Position numbers and translations under genes: made by a program. The notes under the pieces are model-generated. The model was not told the origin of the DNA, ran no database searches, and saw only the letters and a list, made by a program, of their open reading frames with translations. 64,000 bases of DNA from Azolla caroliniana (lineage: Eukaryota > Polypodiophyta). The first letter of the stretch is position 1, and the number at the start of each line of letters is the position of its first letter. The stretch spans positions 12,896,001 through 12,960,000 of the forward strand of contig JBHGNT010000006.1 in NCBI GenBank assembly GCA_043228905.1. The letters are read 5' to 3'. Shown here one piece after another: positions 32,447 to 43,487 of this stretch.

Positions 32447-33505
32447 TGTCGTGAAGATTTTCGGCAATAGTGTGAAAATCCCATAAAACGTACAAAATCG
32501 AGTATGAATCACGTAATACAATAATTGTGAAGATAACATTTTTAATATCTAAGTACAAAATGATGGAGGTTTCGAATGCACTTTATTACACGAGAAATGG
32601 ACAACTAAATGTCAAGATATGAGGGTATAAAGTTTGTGAAAAGAAAAGAGAAAATTGTGAGATATCCCGCATAGGCACGACAAATACGGCTCTCATCATA
32701 TATAAGGTGGAGCAAAAGATATTATCTTTGTGTCTATGTGTGGAGCATAGAGAGTTCAAGGTAACTTGAACTTAGAGTGGAGGTGGCTAGCTACTCGAAA
32801 AGGGTTTTGGCCAACCAAAACCGGACCGGCGATGGAGCCGGTAATCCGACGGCATCCGACGGCAATCCGGCGGCGGCATGCGGCACCGGTATCCGGCGTC
32901 GGCGTCGGTATCCGGCATCGGTATCCGCATCCGGCGGCGGCACCGGTATCCGGCGACGACATCCGGCGACGGTATCCGGCGAACCGGCGACTAGATAAAA
33001 TAAATATATAAAAATATATACATATTTACATATACAAGGAGGGCAAGTATGGATTCAAACCTTGCACCTCCAAGTTAGGAGTCAAATGGCTTACCATTAA
33101 GCCATGGTATTTAGTTGAAATTATATTTCTATCATTGTACTTTTACATGTAAATTCTCATCCATGAGTGCTAAAATGAGTGACATGGTTAGCATGCACCA
33201 CATGTAATACTTAAGCGCCAAATGGAAAACATGCAATTTATGCATGTCTTGTACCCTCACATGCATCATATGCATGAGAGCATCTATAAAAGAGGGAAGG
33301 GGGAGGAGAAAAACACGGTTTTTTTTTATGAAAATTAAGAAGAAGAAATTTGTTATCAAATCAATCGTGTAATCTCATCTTCTCTCTTTCCCAATCTATC
33401 TTAAGTACTTTCTCGCCAAAGCTTGTATCGACTCTAAATCCTTCTGGTCCAGAACCCCGGCGGTTCCGCCTCACGATCCGCGCGTAGTGACGGATCTTCA
33501 CGACA
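32447..33505 (+). repeat. Gyp-A 3' LTR (1059 bp)
   Basis: It differs from the 5' LTR by a few substitutions and an extra 32 bp in the CCGG-rich block (near 32898-32930). It is preceded by the polypurine tract GGTTTGGTGGGGGTGGA. ACGC follows at 33506-33509, where copia RT resumes. Confidence 0.93.
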
Positions 33506-34371
33506 ACGCAACGATTGTGTCGGATGGGATTTGCAACGTCCAAATCGGACTCTTCATTGTTCGTCTGGCAAGGTCGACTTGGGCCGGTTAGTATTTTACT
33601 TTATGTTGATGACTTGGTCATCACCGGCATCGACCTAGGTGAAATTGACCGCGTAAAGCTCCAGCTTGCGGCATCATTTGATATGAAGTACCTGGGGGAC
33701 CTTCATTGCTTTCTCGGAATCAAAGTGATCCGAGCCCCTGAATGCATACTATTCAACCAACGTCATTACGTGCTGAGTATGCTCTTCAAGTTCGGGATGG
33801 CAGATTGTAAGTTCGTCTCAACTCCTCTGGACAGAACTGTGAAGCTTCGCCCTGACTCCGAAAAGGTTCCGACAGATTGTCGGAGGCCTCATATACTTGA
33901 CTATCACCCAGCCAAACCTCAGTTACCCGGTCGGCTTGATTAGTGAGTTCATGGTGCGGCCAACCGAGGAGCACCTTCAGTGCACGCAACACATACTCAG
34001 GTACATCAATGGCACTGAGGACCTGGGGCTACTATATCGAACCAGTACTTCCGCGCAGCTAGTTGGCTATATAGATGCCGACTGGGCCGGAATTGCAGAT
34101 GATTGTCGATCCACATACGGAGTCGTGTTCTCCCTTGGGAGCGCCGCGATCACGTGGAGTAGCAAGAAGCAACCGATAGTTGCATTGTGGACCACAAAGG
34201 CCAAGTATCGAAGAGTAGTTGTCGCAACGTGCGAAGCCATATGGCTGAAGCGGCTTCTTAAGGATCTACAGGTGGAGGTGTCCGGTCCGATGACGATCTA
34301 CTGTGACAACCTCAGTAGCATCAAACTTGCGAAGAACCCCGTCTTCCACGCCTGGACTAAGCACATTCGGG
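33506..34371 (+). pseudogene. Cop-B chimera: RT end and RNase H after Gyp-A
   Basis: It continues the RT cut by Gyp-A. RMGFATSKSDSSLFVW and ILLYVDDLVITG (near 33600) keep the catalytic Asp pair. A frameshift occurs near 33895. RNase H text then follows in 33897-34371 (ADWAGIADDC, YCDNLSSIKLAKNPVFHAWT). At KHI (about 34371) it switches to integrase sequence ETGRKIKCLRSDGG in the same frame, so the end of pol from this copy is lost at the fusion. Confidence 0.85.
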
Positions 34372-35850
34372 TGGAAGCCGAAACGGGACGAAAGATCAAG
34401 TGCCTGCGGTCGGATGGCGGAAAAGAGTACTTTTTCGGTCAATTCAACGGTTACCTACAATAAATGGGAATTCGCCGCGAATTCAATTGTAGATACACGC
34501 CAGAGCAGAACGGCGTGGCCGAGAGAAAGAATCGGTCAGTTGTGGAAGCGGCAAGGGCAATGCTGGAGGAGAAGAGCTTGCCCAAGTACTACTGGGCCGA
34601 GGCGGTAAGGACCGCGGTATACATCCAAAATCGGATCGGAGACAAAGTGTCTGCGCACGAGTTATATTTCGGAACGAAGCCGAACATGCGACACTTGAGG
34701 GTGTTCGGTAGCATTGCGTATGTGCATGTACCGAAGGAGAAAAGGAGGAAGCTGGACGCAAAGGCCGAGAAGTGCATCTTGGTCGGTTACTCGGACGAGC
34801 AAAAGGGTTATAAATGCTATAACCCTCGCACCAAACAAGCGCGTGTCAGCCACGACGTTGTGTTTGACGAGTCCGCGTCCTGGTACCTACCCCCGACTCG
34901 GAACCCCGACTCCAATCCGATCTCTGACGATGAGGTCAGCGACGCCGAGATGCCTCCGGATGAGCCCGAAATCGAGACCCGCGAAGAGAGTCCGATTTCA
35001 CTCCGGTTAAGTGGACCGATTCGACGACTAAGTCGGTACGACCAGTCCGATGAAGAGCCGGCGAGTAGTGGAGACTCGGCCGTGCATTCCCCGCGCAGGA
35101 AGCCGAGGAGACGGCTTACGCGCAAAGAGAAAGGGAAGAAGAAGGTGTCGGATTCCAGCACGGAAAGGAACGAGTCAGACCGACACGAGTCCGACTCCGA
35201 GGGAACCGGTGATGGGTCTTTAAAGGTGAAGACCGCATCGACCAAGAAGGCCTAGACATCGGCTAATGTGATATTATGCCGATCTACCCGCCAAAAGAAC
35301 CAAGTTGTGCGGTTCGGATACAACGAGTACATGGTGCATCATTATGCGTACGTGACCCGTGTAGCGGAAGTGCGTGAGCCGGAGAGCTACGCAGAAGCGG
35401 CTAAAGACGCGAATTGGCGTGCCGCGATGGAGGAAGAGATGCACGCATTGGCGGAGAACGAGACTTGGAACCTGGTTGACACACCGAAGGGTGTGAAGCC
35501 GATCAGATGTAGGTGGGTGTACAAAGTCAACTACAACACCGATGGCTCGGTCAACCGGTACAAGGCTCGACTAGTGGCAAAGGGCTACGCGCAGAAGCAC
35601 GGCATCGACTACAATGAGACATTTGCGCCGGTCGCAAAAATGACGACCGTGTTTTCCTTGCAGTAGCCGCGGCCAAGGGGTGGCACTTACATCAAATGGA
35701 TGTAAAGAATGCGTTCCTACAAGGTGACCTTGAGGAACAAGTGTACATGGTACAGCCCCCCGGATTTCACTCCGGAACGAACTCCTCGGCAGTATGCCGA
35801 CTGAAGAGGTCCCTTTACGGACTGAAGCAAGCCCCGCGTGCCTGGAACGC
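34372..35850 (+). pseudogene. Cop-B chimera second copy: integrase, linker and RT up to Gyp-C
   Basis: The integrase second Asp is in CLRSDGGKEYFFGQF. A TAA at 34461 separates it from PEQNGVAERKNRS with the catalytic Glu, and the frame is open 34464-35255 through HELYFGTKPNMRHLRVFGSI and an acidic/basic linker. A TAG at 35253 is followed by RT (35268-35666, [20 protein letters not shown]), a frame change near 35660, then [20 protein letters not shown]. It stops at KQAPRAWN, where Gyp-C is inserted. Confidence 0.85.
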
Positions 35851-36579
35851 TATCGTAGTGTATTTTGTACACTACGTGAAAAACGTATATAGTATTAGAT
35901 TCAATAAAAAATGAAGAAATAGAAGAAAATAGCAAAATAAATGGAACATGCATAGGGCAAGATTCGAACCTTGCACCTCCATGTTAATAATGTAATGTCT
36001 TACCATTACACTAGCATTTCATTAGTGTTAAAGCATAGATGTCCCACATAGAAAGGTAAATTCACGCTAGGATAAACATTAGAAAAACGCATAACAAAAG
36101 AAAAAGCTACACATACACATCTAGCGTGCATGATAAAAAACGCACAAGTTAGAAAAAAGCATGATCACTTTAGATAAAGCATATAGTCTATCTATAGGAA
36201 AAGCATGGGGTCTATAGTTAGAGAAAAAGCATGGATTACTAAGACTTCCTCATCACTACATAAGGATGGGGAGCACAATGTAATAGGCGTGTGAAAAATA
36301 TTTGGAAACTGGATATGTTTCTAAAAAACACCAATTAATAAACTATACTCGTGGGATTCACGAGAATTCTATATCATTCTCTTTCAACCGAAGTTTATAT
36401 TCTTATATTCATATTGATTAATCTAATACAATACACTCGTGGGATTCACGAGTTTGCTATAACTCTTTCTTACAACATATTTATATTCTTATTAGCCTTA
36501 AAACTCTCCTCTTCCTAGTCCAAAACCCCAGCGGTTCCCACCCGACTCACGCAACGATCTGGCGCCGAAAGGCACGACA
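35851..36579 (+). repeat. Gyp-C 5' LTR (729 bp)
   Basis: It starts TATCGTAGTG (TG mutated to TA) and ends GGCACGACA. A near-terminal palindrome (GTAGTGT with ACACTAC) follows the start. Antisense tRNA-like boxes lie at 35960-36010. Two hairpins, ACTCGTG-GGATT-CACGAG, lie at 36347-36365 and 36435-36453. GTCCAAAACCCCAGCGGTTC lies near 36517. Confidence 0.93.
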
Positions 36580-36584
36580 CAAGT

Positions 36585-36602
36585 TGGTGAACCCGACGTG
36601 AA
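36585..36602 (+). promoter_or_regulatory. Gyp-C primer binding site (tRNA-Trp-like)
   Basis: TGGTGAACCCGACGTGAA, 5 nt after the LTR end, is identical to the Gyp-A site. Confidence 0.75.
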
Positions 36603-36618
36603 AGCGGGTGGCAAGGAG

Positions 36619-38658
36619 ATGGAGGCTCAACAAGCTAACAATATCATGGCGATGTTCGAACGGATGCTTCAAGAACAACGCATGATGTCGGAGATTTCGG
36701 CATCAGTAGAGCGGCTCGTGCAACGCAACGGGCAATTTAATGGTAAGGATGTGTCGCGATATTTGCAGGACTACAAGGCGGAGATGCTCCGGTGCCGGGC
36801 TTCGGAAGGACTGCAAGTGACATCCTTTAACCGGGTGGCGACCGACGGGCTTCAAGGGAGTATCCACGGGTTGCAACAACAAAATCCGACGTGGGAAGCA
36901 TTCGAAGAGGCGTTAAAGACCACGTTTGCCATCGAGGACTCCTCCAAGGCAACGCGGAGGGGATTCGAGGATTGGGTGGAAACGTCAGGTAAGGGGCTGA
37001 AGGTCCTCGAAGTGTTTTCGACATTCGAAAGTCGGTTCGGGAGGTTGTCCGCGAGAGATCAAACTATTCTTGCACCGGACAAAGTCATCATGTTTTTGCG
37101 AGCTGTGGACGTCCGGGACCGGAAAGATCTCGGAGTGCTTCTTGAGGACACGACCACCGAAAGCGGCCTCACCGAAACATGGGAAAGCGTGCGGGATATC
37201 GTCGCGCGGTACACGAAGAGGGGGCAATGGCTTGCCAACGAAGAAAAGAGGGTTTCGGAACCGATTCCGAAACCGAGAACGGGACTGGAAGACCATCAAC
37301 CGAGGGCTCGGGAGATTACGGCCGAGAAGGGAGTCGACGCATCTACGGTGGAGCAGCTGCTGAAGGAGATGGAGAATCTAAAGATCGCGATGGTGAAGAA
37401 GTCGGATGACCGCCCCACAAGCTCCAAATATACGGATCGACGGTGCATATGGTGCGACAGCGCCGAACACGATCGGAGGGATTGCGACGACCATAAGGAG
37501 GCGCTACGACGGGATCTCATCTACTACGAGGGAAACCGGATTCATTCGATGGACTCTCGGAAGCCACTCCGACCGAACTTCCGGAAAGGCGGCATGAAGA
37601 AGGTGCTCGAGGAGGAGTTAGCGGCAAGAAGCAACTATGCGACAACCGCGGGAATATGTGTCGGGGAGTCATCGGGAGCGAAGGCGTCTTTCTGGCCGGA
37701 GGTGCTAAGAAACACCGAGAAAACCGACTCCAACGATATCCGAAACACCGCGGAAGGCGTCCGGGAAGCTACGGGATGGGAATGCCTTGTCGATAAGAAT
37801 AGCATATACGCCCTGTGTCAATTACATGAGGTGTATGTGGACGAGAAACGACGGCGCACGGAGGATGCGGCCGGACCATCGAAGATACCGGAAAGCTGGA
37901 ACTCCGGAGGTAAGGGAAAAGAAAAGGCGACTCCGGCATTCAAGCTCGCCTCGGACATAGAACAACAAACCGACTTGAAAAGAGTGTTCGAGGAAAGAAT
38001 CTTGGATAGCCGGGTAGATTTTTCGCTGCGGGAACTACTCGGAATAGCGAAGAAGGAGTTTCACGATCTTCTCGTGGATCTCGTGAAAAGGAAGAGACAA
38101 AGTACGGAGGAAAATGCTCCAAGGGTGAATGCAAATACCGTTTCAATGAACGACACCGAAGTGGAAGGCGAAATTCCGAACTCCCACTATACAAGGCCAC
38201 ACTGGGCACGTGCGACTACGGAGACTCCGGTCCGAATCGGCAACATCAAAGAACCCGTGCTAGCATTGATTGATCACGGATCGGAGATCAACTTGATGTC
38301 CAAGGAGTTCTACCGAAAGGGGAAGTGGCCTATAAACACCAACCATGGATGGAAGATTCGGGCAGCCACGAAAACGACAGAAGACCTATTTGCGGCTTGT
38401 CCGGATGTGACGGTAAAGATCGGGGATGTCGAAATTGACCAAAATTTCTTTGTGCAGGATGAGGTTTCACATTCTGTCATCCTCGGCCAACCCTTTATCA
38501 CGGCTTCACGGATAGAGACGAAGGTGCTCGATAGTGGTGCGGCTTTTGCGCGAATTCGGAGCCAAAACGGAGGGAAATCCGTCCAATTCCTAACGGTGCC
38601 GGCAAATCACGAAAGGAACAAGAGGGAACTCTTGTCCCAAGTGAGAATGGATTTTTAA
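36619..38658 (+). CDS. Gyp-C gag-protease polyprotein
   Basis: ATG 36619 (MEAQQANNIMAMFERM) is chosen over an in-frame GTG at 36598 that lies in the primer-site region. About 679 residues. Order: capsid-like gag core (residues 30-220), zinc knuckle CIWCDSAEHDRRDC near residue 280, a spacer with RPNFRKGGMKK, then protease with LALIDHGSEINLMS near residue 545 and SVILGQPFI. DHG replaces the usual DTG/DSG. Gag builds the particle and protease matures it. It is intact, unlike Gyp-A. The frame ends GAT TTT TAA before a hairpin, and pol follows in the -1 frame. Confidence 0.93.
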   Translation: MEAQQANNIMAMFERMLQEQRMMSEISASVERLVQRNGQFNGKDVSRYLQDYKAEMLRCRASEGLQVTSFNRVATDGLQGSIHGLQQQNPTWEAFEEALKTTFAIEDSSKATRRGFEDWVETSGKGLKVLEVFSTFESRFGRLSARDQTILAPDKVIMFLRAVDVRDRKDLGVLLEDTTTESGLTETWESVRDIVARYTKRGQWLANEEKRVSEPIPKPRTGLEDHQPRAREITAEKGVDASTVEQLLKEMENLKIAMVKKSDDRPTSSKYTDRRCIWCDSAEHDRRDCDDHKEALRRDLIYYEGNRIHSMDSRKPLRPNFRKGGMKKVLEEELAARSNYATTAGICVGESSGAKASFWPEVLRNTEKTDSNDIRNTAEGVREATGWECLVDKNSIYALCQLHEVYVDEKRRRTEDAAGPSKIPESWNSGGKGKEKATPAFKLASDIEQQTDLKRVFEERILDSRVDFSLRELLGIAKKEFHDLLVDLVKRKRQSTEENAPRVNANTVSMNDTEVEGEIPNSHYTRPHWARATTETPVRIGNIKEPVLALIDHGSEINLMSKEFYRKGKWPINTNHGWKIRAATKTTEDLFAACPDVTVKIGDVEIDQNFFVQDEVSHSVILGQPFITASRIETKVLDSGAAFARIRSQNGGKSVQFLTVPANHERNKRELLSQVRMDF

Positions 38659-38693
38659 AGCGGACTGTTGCGGAGTGGGGAAGTGATAGTCCG
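38652..38693 (+). promoter_or_regulatory. Candidate -1 frameshift site and hairpin, Gyp-C
   Basis: T5 at 38652-38656 overlaps the TAA stop (38656-38658). The stem CGGACTGTT (38661-38669) pairs with GATAGTCCG (38685-38693) using two G-T wobbles, and the loop is 15 nt. Compared with Gyp-A, two stem bases change but pairing is kept. The -1 frame is open across it. Confidence 0.7.
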
Positions 38694-41600
38694 AGAAGCC
38701 CTGATACCCCACACAGGAAGAAAACTCTCGGAGCAAAACAAGTACGAATCGGCCCGGATGGGGCATCTACGTACACGGCCGTAACCGGAGGAATGAAGAA
38801 ACAATACCGACAAGTGGAGGATAAGTTACGGTCGGCATCAATAATAAAAGAAGACGAAGAAATCGTGGGAGTGATCGAGGAAGTGTTCTATGGGAATACA
38901 CTACAACGGCTTGAAGAGCTTGCGGAAGATAAAAGCCAAGGGAACCGGGTAGTCCCGGTGGAATCGGTCGAGATGTACGAGATCGTTGCGAAAATGGGGC
39001 CGGATGCGCTCCGCAAAGAAGAAGCAATGGTAAGTACGAAATACAAGACCGTGGAGAAGAAGGTGAAACCAGCCGCGGGACCACTACCCGCCGATAGCGA
39101 ACAAAAGAAGAAAGAAGTCTCGGGAGATCCGACACTTCGGAAGTCCGTGGATATCGGACATGCCTTCACGGATGAGACCCGGAAGAAACTTCGGATCGGT
39201 GGAGGTGGGTTCCTATTACAGAAAGAAGAAGAACGGTTTCGCGAGATGTTGGAGCAACATGGCAAAGCATTCGCTTTCACATCGAGGGAGATCGGGTGCA
39301 TTGATCCAAAGATAGTGGAGCCGATGGTGATTTTCACGATTGATCATGTACCGTGGAACCTGAAGCCGATTCCGGTGCCACGGGCGCATATTCCGAAAGT
39401 CATCGACTTGCTCAAGGAGAAGGTGGCGATGGGGATTCTAGAGCCATCAAGTGCTCCGTACTCAAATCGATGGTTTACGGTTCCGAAGAAGAATGGGTCA
39501 CTCCGATTCATCCAAGACTTGCAACCGGTGAACAAGGTCACGATCCGGAACTCGGGAGTCGGTCCGATAGTGGACGAATTCGCGGAAGCTTTTGCCGGAC
39601 GTGCGATATACTCCATCGGGGACCTATACTCGGGGTATGACCAATTCCAACTAGCCGTGGAGAGCCGAGACATCACTACCATGCGGACACCGATAGGACT
39701 AGTTCGAATGTGCACACTACCACAAGGAGCGACAAACTCGGTTGCACATATGATGAACGCGATGAACAAGGTGCTTCGAGATTGCATCCCGGAGATAACG
39801 ATGCCGTTTCTAGATGACATTCCGATGAAAGGATGCGCGGTGAAAGAAAAAGATGAGACTATGGATGATCGGGGATGCCGAAAGTTCGTGGTCGACCATA
39901 TTCATGATTGCGAGAAAGTGTTGCGAAAGCTAGAAGATGTGCACCTAACACTTTCCGGGGAGAAATCGGCATTCGGGCAAGAAGAAATATTGGTGGTCGG
40001 ACATCTATGTGGACCCTACGGCCGAAGACCGTCACCAACAAAGATCGATGCGATTCAAGCTATGAAGGAAGTATGTGAGTCAACATCGGAAGTCCGAAGG
40101 TTTCTGGGTGCGTGTGCATTCTATCACATATGGATTCCGCACTATGCACATATAGCGGACCCGCTCTATCACTTGTTGCGGAAAGGTAAGAAATTCGAGT
40201 GGAAACCGGAACACACTAAAGCCATGAGGAAGCTCAAGAAGACACTATGGAGGGCGGAATCACTTAAGAAGCCAAGCTACGAGCGGCCAATCATAGTAAC
40301 GGTTGATACAAGTCCAACCGGTATCGGGTGGGTCATCAATCAAGCCGACTCGGATGGTTCGCGGTATCCGATCCGATTTGGAGCAAAGGTCCTCAACGAA
40401 AGGCAACGCGGATATGCACAAGTCAAAAGAGAATTGTGGGGAGTCGTGTCGGCGATAAAATCAGATCGGGATTATTTGATCGGAGCTGAAGTGGTGATCG
40501 AGACGGATTGTCTTCCGATACTCGGGATGATGCGGTGTTGTACGATACCGGATGTGGCTATGCTAAGGTGGATTGCATATGTCAAGTCACTTAATCCGGA
40601 GGTTCGACACATCTCGGGGAAGGACAACGCGGTAGCGGACATGTTATCGAGGGCGCGGTTTGAAGACAACATTACCGAATCAGATAATGATGGTGGAAGA
40701 TATTGGTGGAAGAACATGTATAAAGATGTCGCGGAGTTCACAGAAAGCTGCGAGAAATGTCAAGTCTACTCCGGGGTCCGACACCGAGATGAGCTGCATC
40801 CGACATTCTCACCGACAATCAACTTCAAGTGGATGGTCGACATTGTAGCTATGCCGACCGGGATTGGACAAAAGAAATACTTGGTGTTAGCTCGAGAAGA
40901 TCTCACAAACCAAGTTGAAGGTCGAGCGCTTCGGAGGAAAACGTGTGCCGCGGTGTGCCAATTTCTTTTGGAAGAAGTGTTTTGTAGGTACGGCTGCGTA
41001 GGACAAGTGATTGCGGACCGGGGAGAACTCGACTCGGACAAAGCTAGGGGATTCTTCGCCAAACATGGAGTTCGGTTAACGTTGACAACGGCCTACAATC
41101 CGGAGGCCAACGGGAAGATCGAACGAGGACATAGTCCGATCGTGAAAGCACTTGCGAAGGCATGCGACGGAAGGGTGAAGGATTGGCCACAAATGCTTCC
41201 GTATGCACTATGGGCGGATCGGACGACGCATAGCTCCGTGACCGGTTACATGCCGGCAGAACTCATGACCGGACAAGCACCGGTAATGCCAACGGAAACC
41301 GCAATCGCGACATGGTCAATACTACCGTGGAAGGAAGAGATGAGCCGGGAAGAACTACTAGCGGTCCGGATACGACAACTGGAGGGAAGACCGAAAGATG
41401 TAGCGGAAGCGTCACGCCGACAACAAGAAGCACGGTTCCGGAACAAAAGCCGGTTCGACACAAAGCACCGACTACGACCGAGGAGGATTGAAGAAGGAGA
41501 TTGGGTGATCGTCTATGATAGTAGCTTGGACCATCAACATACAACGATGCGGAAATTCGCGAAAAGGTGGTTCGGGCCGTACGAGGTTCGGAAGGTCTTC

Positions 41601-41912
41601 GACAACGGGACGTACCGACTGTCCGAGTTGGATGGAACAATACTACGAGTGCCTATAGCCGGGAAGCGGGTGAAGATTTTCAAGAAGCGGACCGACGACA
41701 AACCTTATGTGATCCAAGTCGAGGCCGACAACGAGGAGCAATCGGACGAAGACCACAATGATGCGGGAAGCGAAGAAAGTGGATTACAACTCATAGTCGA
41801 CATAAGGGGAGAATCGGAGGAAGCTTCGGATGAAGACGGATACGAAGAATCAAGAACTTCGGCACATACCGGAGGATGTGCGGGTTTGGAGGGGGCGAGT
41901 GTCGTAGTGTAG
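38659..41912 (+). CDS. Gyp-C pol: RT, RNase H, integrase with zinc-domain deletion
   Basis: Open from the frameshift site; the first ATG is 38793 (1039 residues from there). RT has WFTVPKKNGSLRFIQDLQPV, CTLPQGATNSVAHMMNAMNK and catalytic FLDD. RNase H has VTVDTSPTGIGWVINQ. After DMLSRARF the protein jumps to RYWWKNMYKD. Relative to Gyp-A about 119 residues are missing, including both His of the HHCC domain, while CEKC remains. The integrase core keeps D (MVDIVAMP), D (IADRGELD) and E (NGKIERGH). The tail is longer and acidic. No chromodomain is seen. Confidence 0.93.
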
Positions 41913-42758
41913 GTTGCACACTATGTGGAAATTATATTTTTGTCCCTCTGGATAGAAAATGGAGTGCTCGGTGAGAAACGGAAGAAAACGGCATACCGGC
42001 AAGGAGGAAAACGGCATACCGTCAAGGAGGAAAACGGCATACCGAAAAGGAGGAAAACGGCATACCGGCAAGGAGGAAAACGGCATACCGGCAAGGAGGA
42101 AAACGGCATACCGGCAAGGAAGAAAACGGCATACCGGCAAATGTAAAAAGAAAGAGACATAAATGTAAAAAGAAAGAAAATACTCACTGCTGCGCAGGGC
42201 GTGATTCGAACTCTGCACCTCCACGTTGACAAACCCCAACCTTACCATTACATTAACTTATCTTAAGTGTTTTAAATATAGATTTAATACGTATAAGACC
42301 TTTATTTATGCATACCTTTATTAAAAGGTAAATCGTGTATTTTTTTAATATATGAAAAAGAAAAACGCGAGACACTAAAAATAACTCATGCACATCTAGC
42401 GTGCATGAGCCCTATACTTAGGAAATAAAAAAGCATCACATGGACATTTAGTGGACATGAACACTTTTTGTAAAAAAAAAAAGCATGAAGCCATGCTTAG
42501 CTCTTCTTTCCTTATATAAGGAGGAGAGAAATATGTAAAGGGTTGTTGATTATTTGGATTAAGTATTAATCAATACAAAAATTATTCGTGGGATTCACGA
42601 TTTATACATCTACTTCTCTCTTAACATCCTAAGTACCAATTAATATAGTATACTCGTGTGATTCACGAGTTTCTTATCTTTCTCTTTGCTATTTACTCAT
42701 AATTAATCTCTATCTCACGAACTTCTTTCTCCTAGTCCAAGACCTCTGTGGTGGTGAG
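41900..42758 (+). repeat. Internalised diverged LTR inside Gyp-C
   Basis: It follows a polypurine tract (GGTTTGGAGGGGGCGAG) and begins TGTCGTAGTGTAGG like an LTR of this lineage. It has its own 23-bp minisatellite, antisense tRNA-like box (42203-42250) and two hairpins (42584-42602, 42652-42670). It ends early at GACCTCTGTGGTGGTGAG, before the ACGACA terminus, where the real 3' LTR starts. Pol itself reaches 41912, a few codons into this LTR. Confidence 0.85.
41985..42145. repeat. 23-bp minisatellite, 7 units
   Basis: Units starting at 41985, 42008, 42031, 42054, 42077, 42100 and 42123 follow AAAACGGCATACCGGCAAGG plus AGG. It lies in the U3-like part of the internalised LTR. A decayed relative occurs in the solo LTR near 52430-52560. 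Confidence 0.93.
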
Positions 42759-43487
42759 TGTCGTAGTGTATTTTGTACACTACGTGAAAAACGTATATAG
42801 TATTAGATTCAATAAAAAATGAAGAAATAGAAGAAAATAGCAAAATAAATGGAACATGCATAGGGCAAGATTCGAACCTTGCACCTCCATGTTAATAATG
42901 TAATGTCTTACCATTACACTAGCATTTCATTAGTGTTAAAGCATAGATGTCCCACATAGAAAGGTAAATTCACGCTAGGATAAACATTAGAAAAACGCAT
43001 AACAAAAGAAAAAGCTACACATACACATCTAGCGTGCATGATAAAAAACGCACAAGTTAGAAAAAAGCATGATCACTTTAGATAAAGCATATAGTCTATC
43101 TATAGGAAAAGCATGGGGTCTATAGTTAGAGAAAAAGCATGGATTACTAAGACTTCCTCATCACTACATAAGGATGGGGAGCACAATGTAATAGGCGTGT
43201 GAAAAATATTTGGAAACTGGATATGTTTCTAAAAAACACCAATTAATAAACTATACTCGTGGGATTCACGAGAATTCTATATCATTCTCTTTCAACCGAA
43301 GTTTATATTCTTATATTCATATTGATTAATCTAATACAATACACTCGTGGGATTCACGAGTTTGCTATAACTCTTTCTTACAACATATTTATATTCTTAT
43401 TAGCCTTAAAACTCTCCTCTTCCTAGTCCAAAACCCCAGCGGTTCCCACCCGACTCACGCAACGATCTGGCGCCGAAAGGCACGACA
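42759..43487 (+). repeat. Gyp-C 3' LTR (729 bp)
   Basis: It starts TGTCGTAGTG and ends GGCACGACA, and matches the 5' LTR base for base apart from the start dinucleotide. Hairpins lie at 43255-43273 and 43343-43361. ACGC and the resumed copia RT follow. Confidence 0.94.

Larger units (their letters stand above)
25623..33505 (+). mobile_element. Gyp-A: complete Ty3/gypsy element, TSD ACGC
   Basis: LTRs at 25623-26649 and 32447-33505 share a perfect 11-bp terminal inverted repeat (TGTCGTGAAGA and TCTTCACGACA). ACGC flanks both sides (25619-25622 and 33506-33509). It carries a tRNA-Trp-like primer site, gag, protease, a -1 frame pol and a polypurine tract (32431-32446). It splits copia RT, whose reading resumes at 33506. 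The 3' LTR is 32 bp longer through a CCGG-rich duplication. Gag has one frameshift and one stop, but pol is fully open. Confidence 0.95.
35851..43487 (+). mobile_element. Gyp-C: complete young Ty3/gypsy element, TSD ACGC
   Basis: LTRs 35851-36579 and 42759-43487 are both 729 bp. I see one difference, TA instead of TG at the very start of the 5' copy. ACGC flanks at 35847-35850 and 43488-43491. The primer site equals that of Gyp-A. Gag-protease and pol are both open. An extra diverged LTR (41900-42758) lies between pol and the 3' LTR, and integrase lacks about 119 residues. It sits 11 bp from the homologous position hit by Gyp-A in the other copia copy. Confidence 0.95.

Noticed and set aside
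41985-42145. CRISPR-like array (seven regular repeats)
   Set aside because: Units are adjacent with no unique spacers; it is a minisatellite in an LTR of a eukaryotic element.
26711-43487. Long ORFs at 28890-32374 and 36619-41912 as host genes
   Set aside because: They contain zinc knuckle, protease, RT, RNase H and integrase motifs in order and lie between paired LTRs with target duplications, so they are element genes.
42759-43487. The 3' LTR of Gyp-C as an independent solo LTR next to the inner LTR
   Set aside because: It is essentially identical to 35851-36579 and the ACGC duplications match only if the outer pair belong to one insertion.
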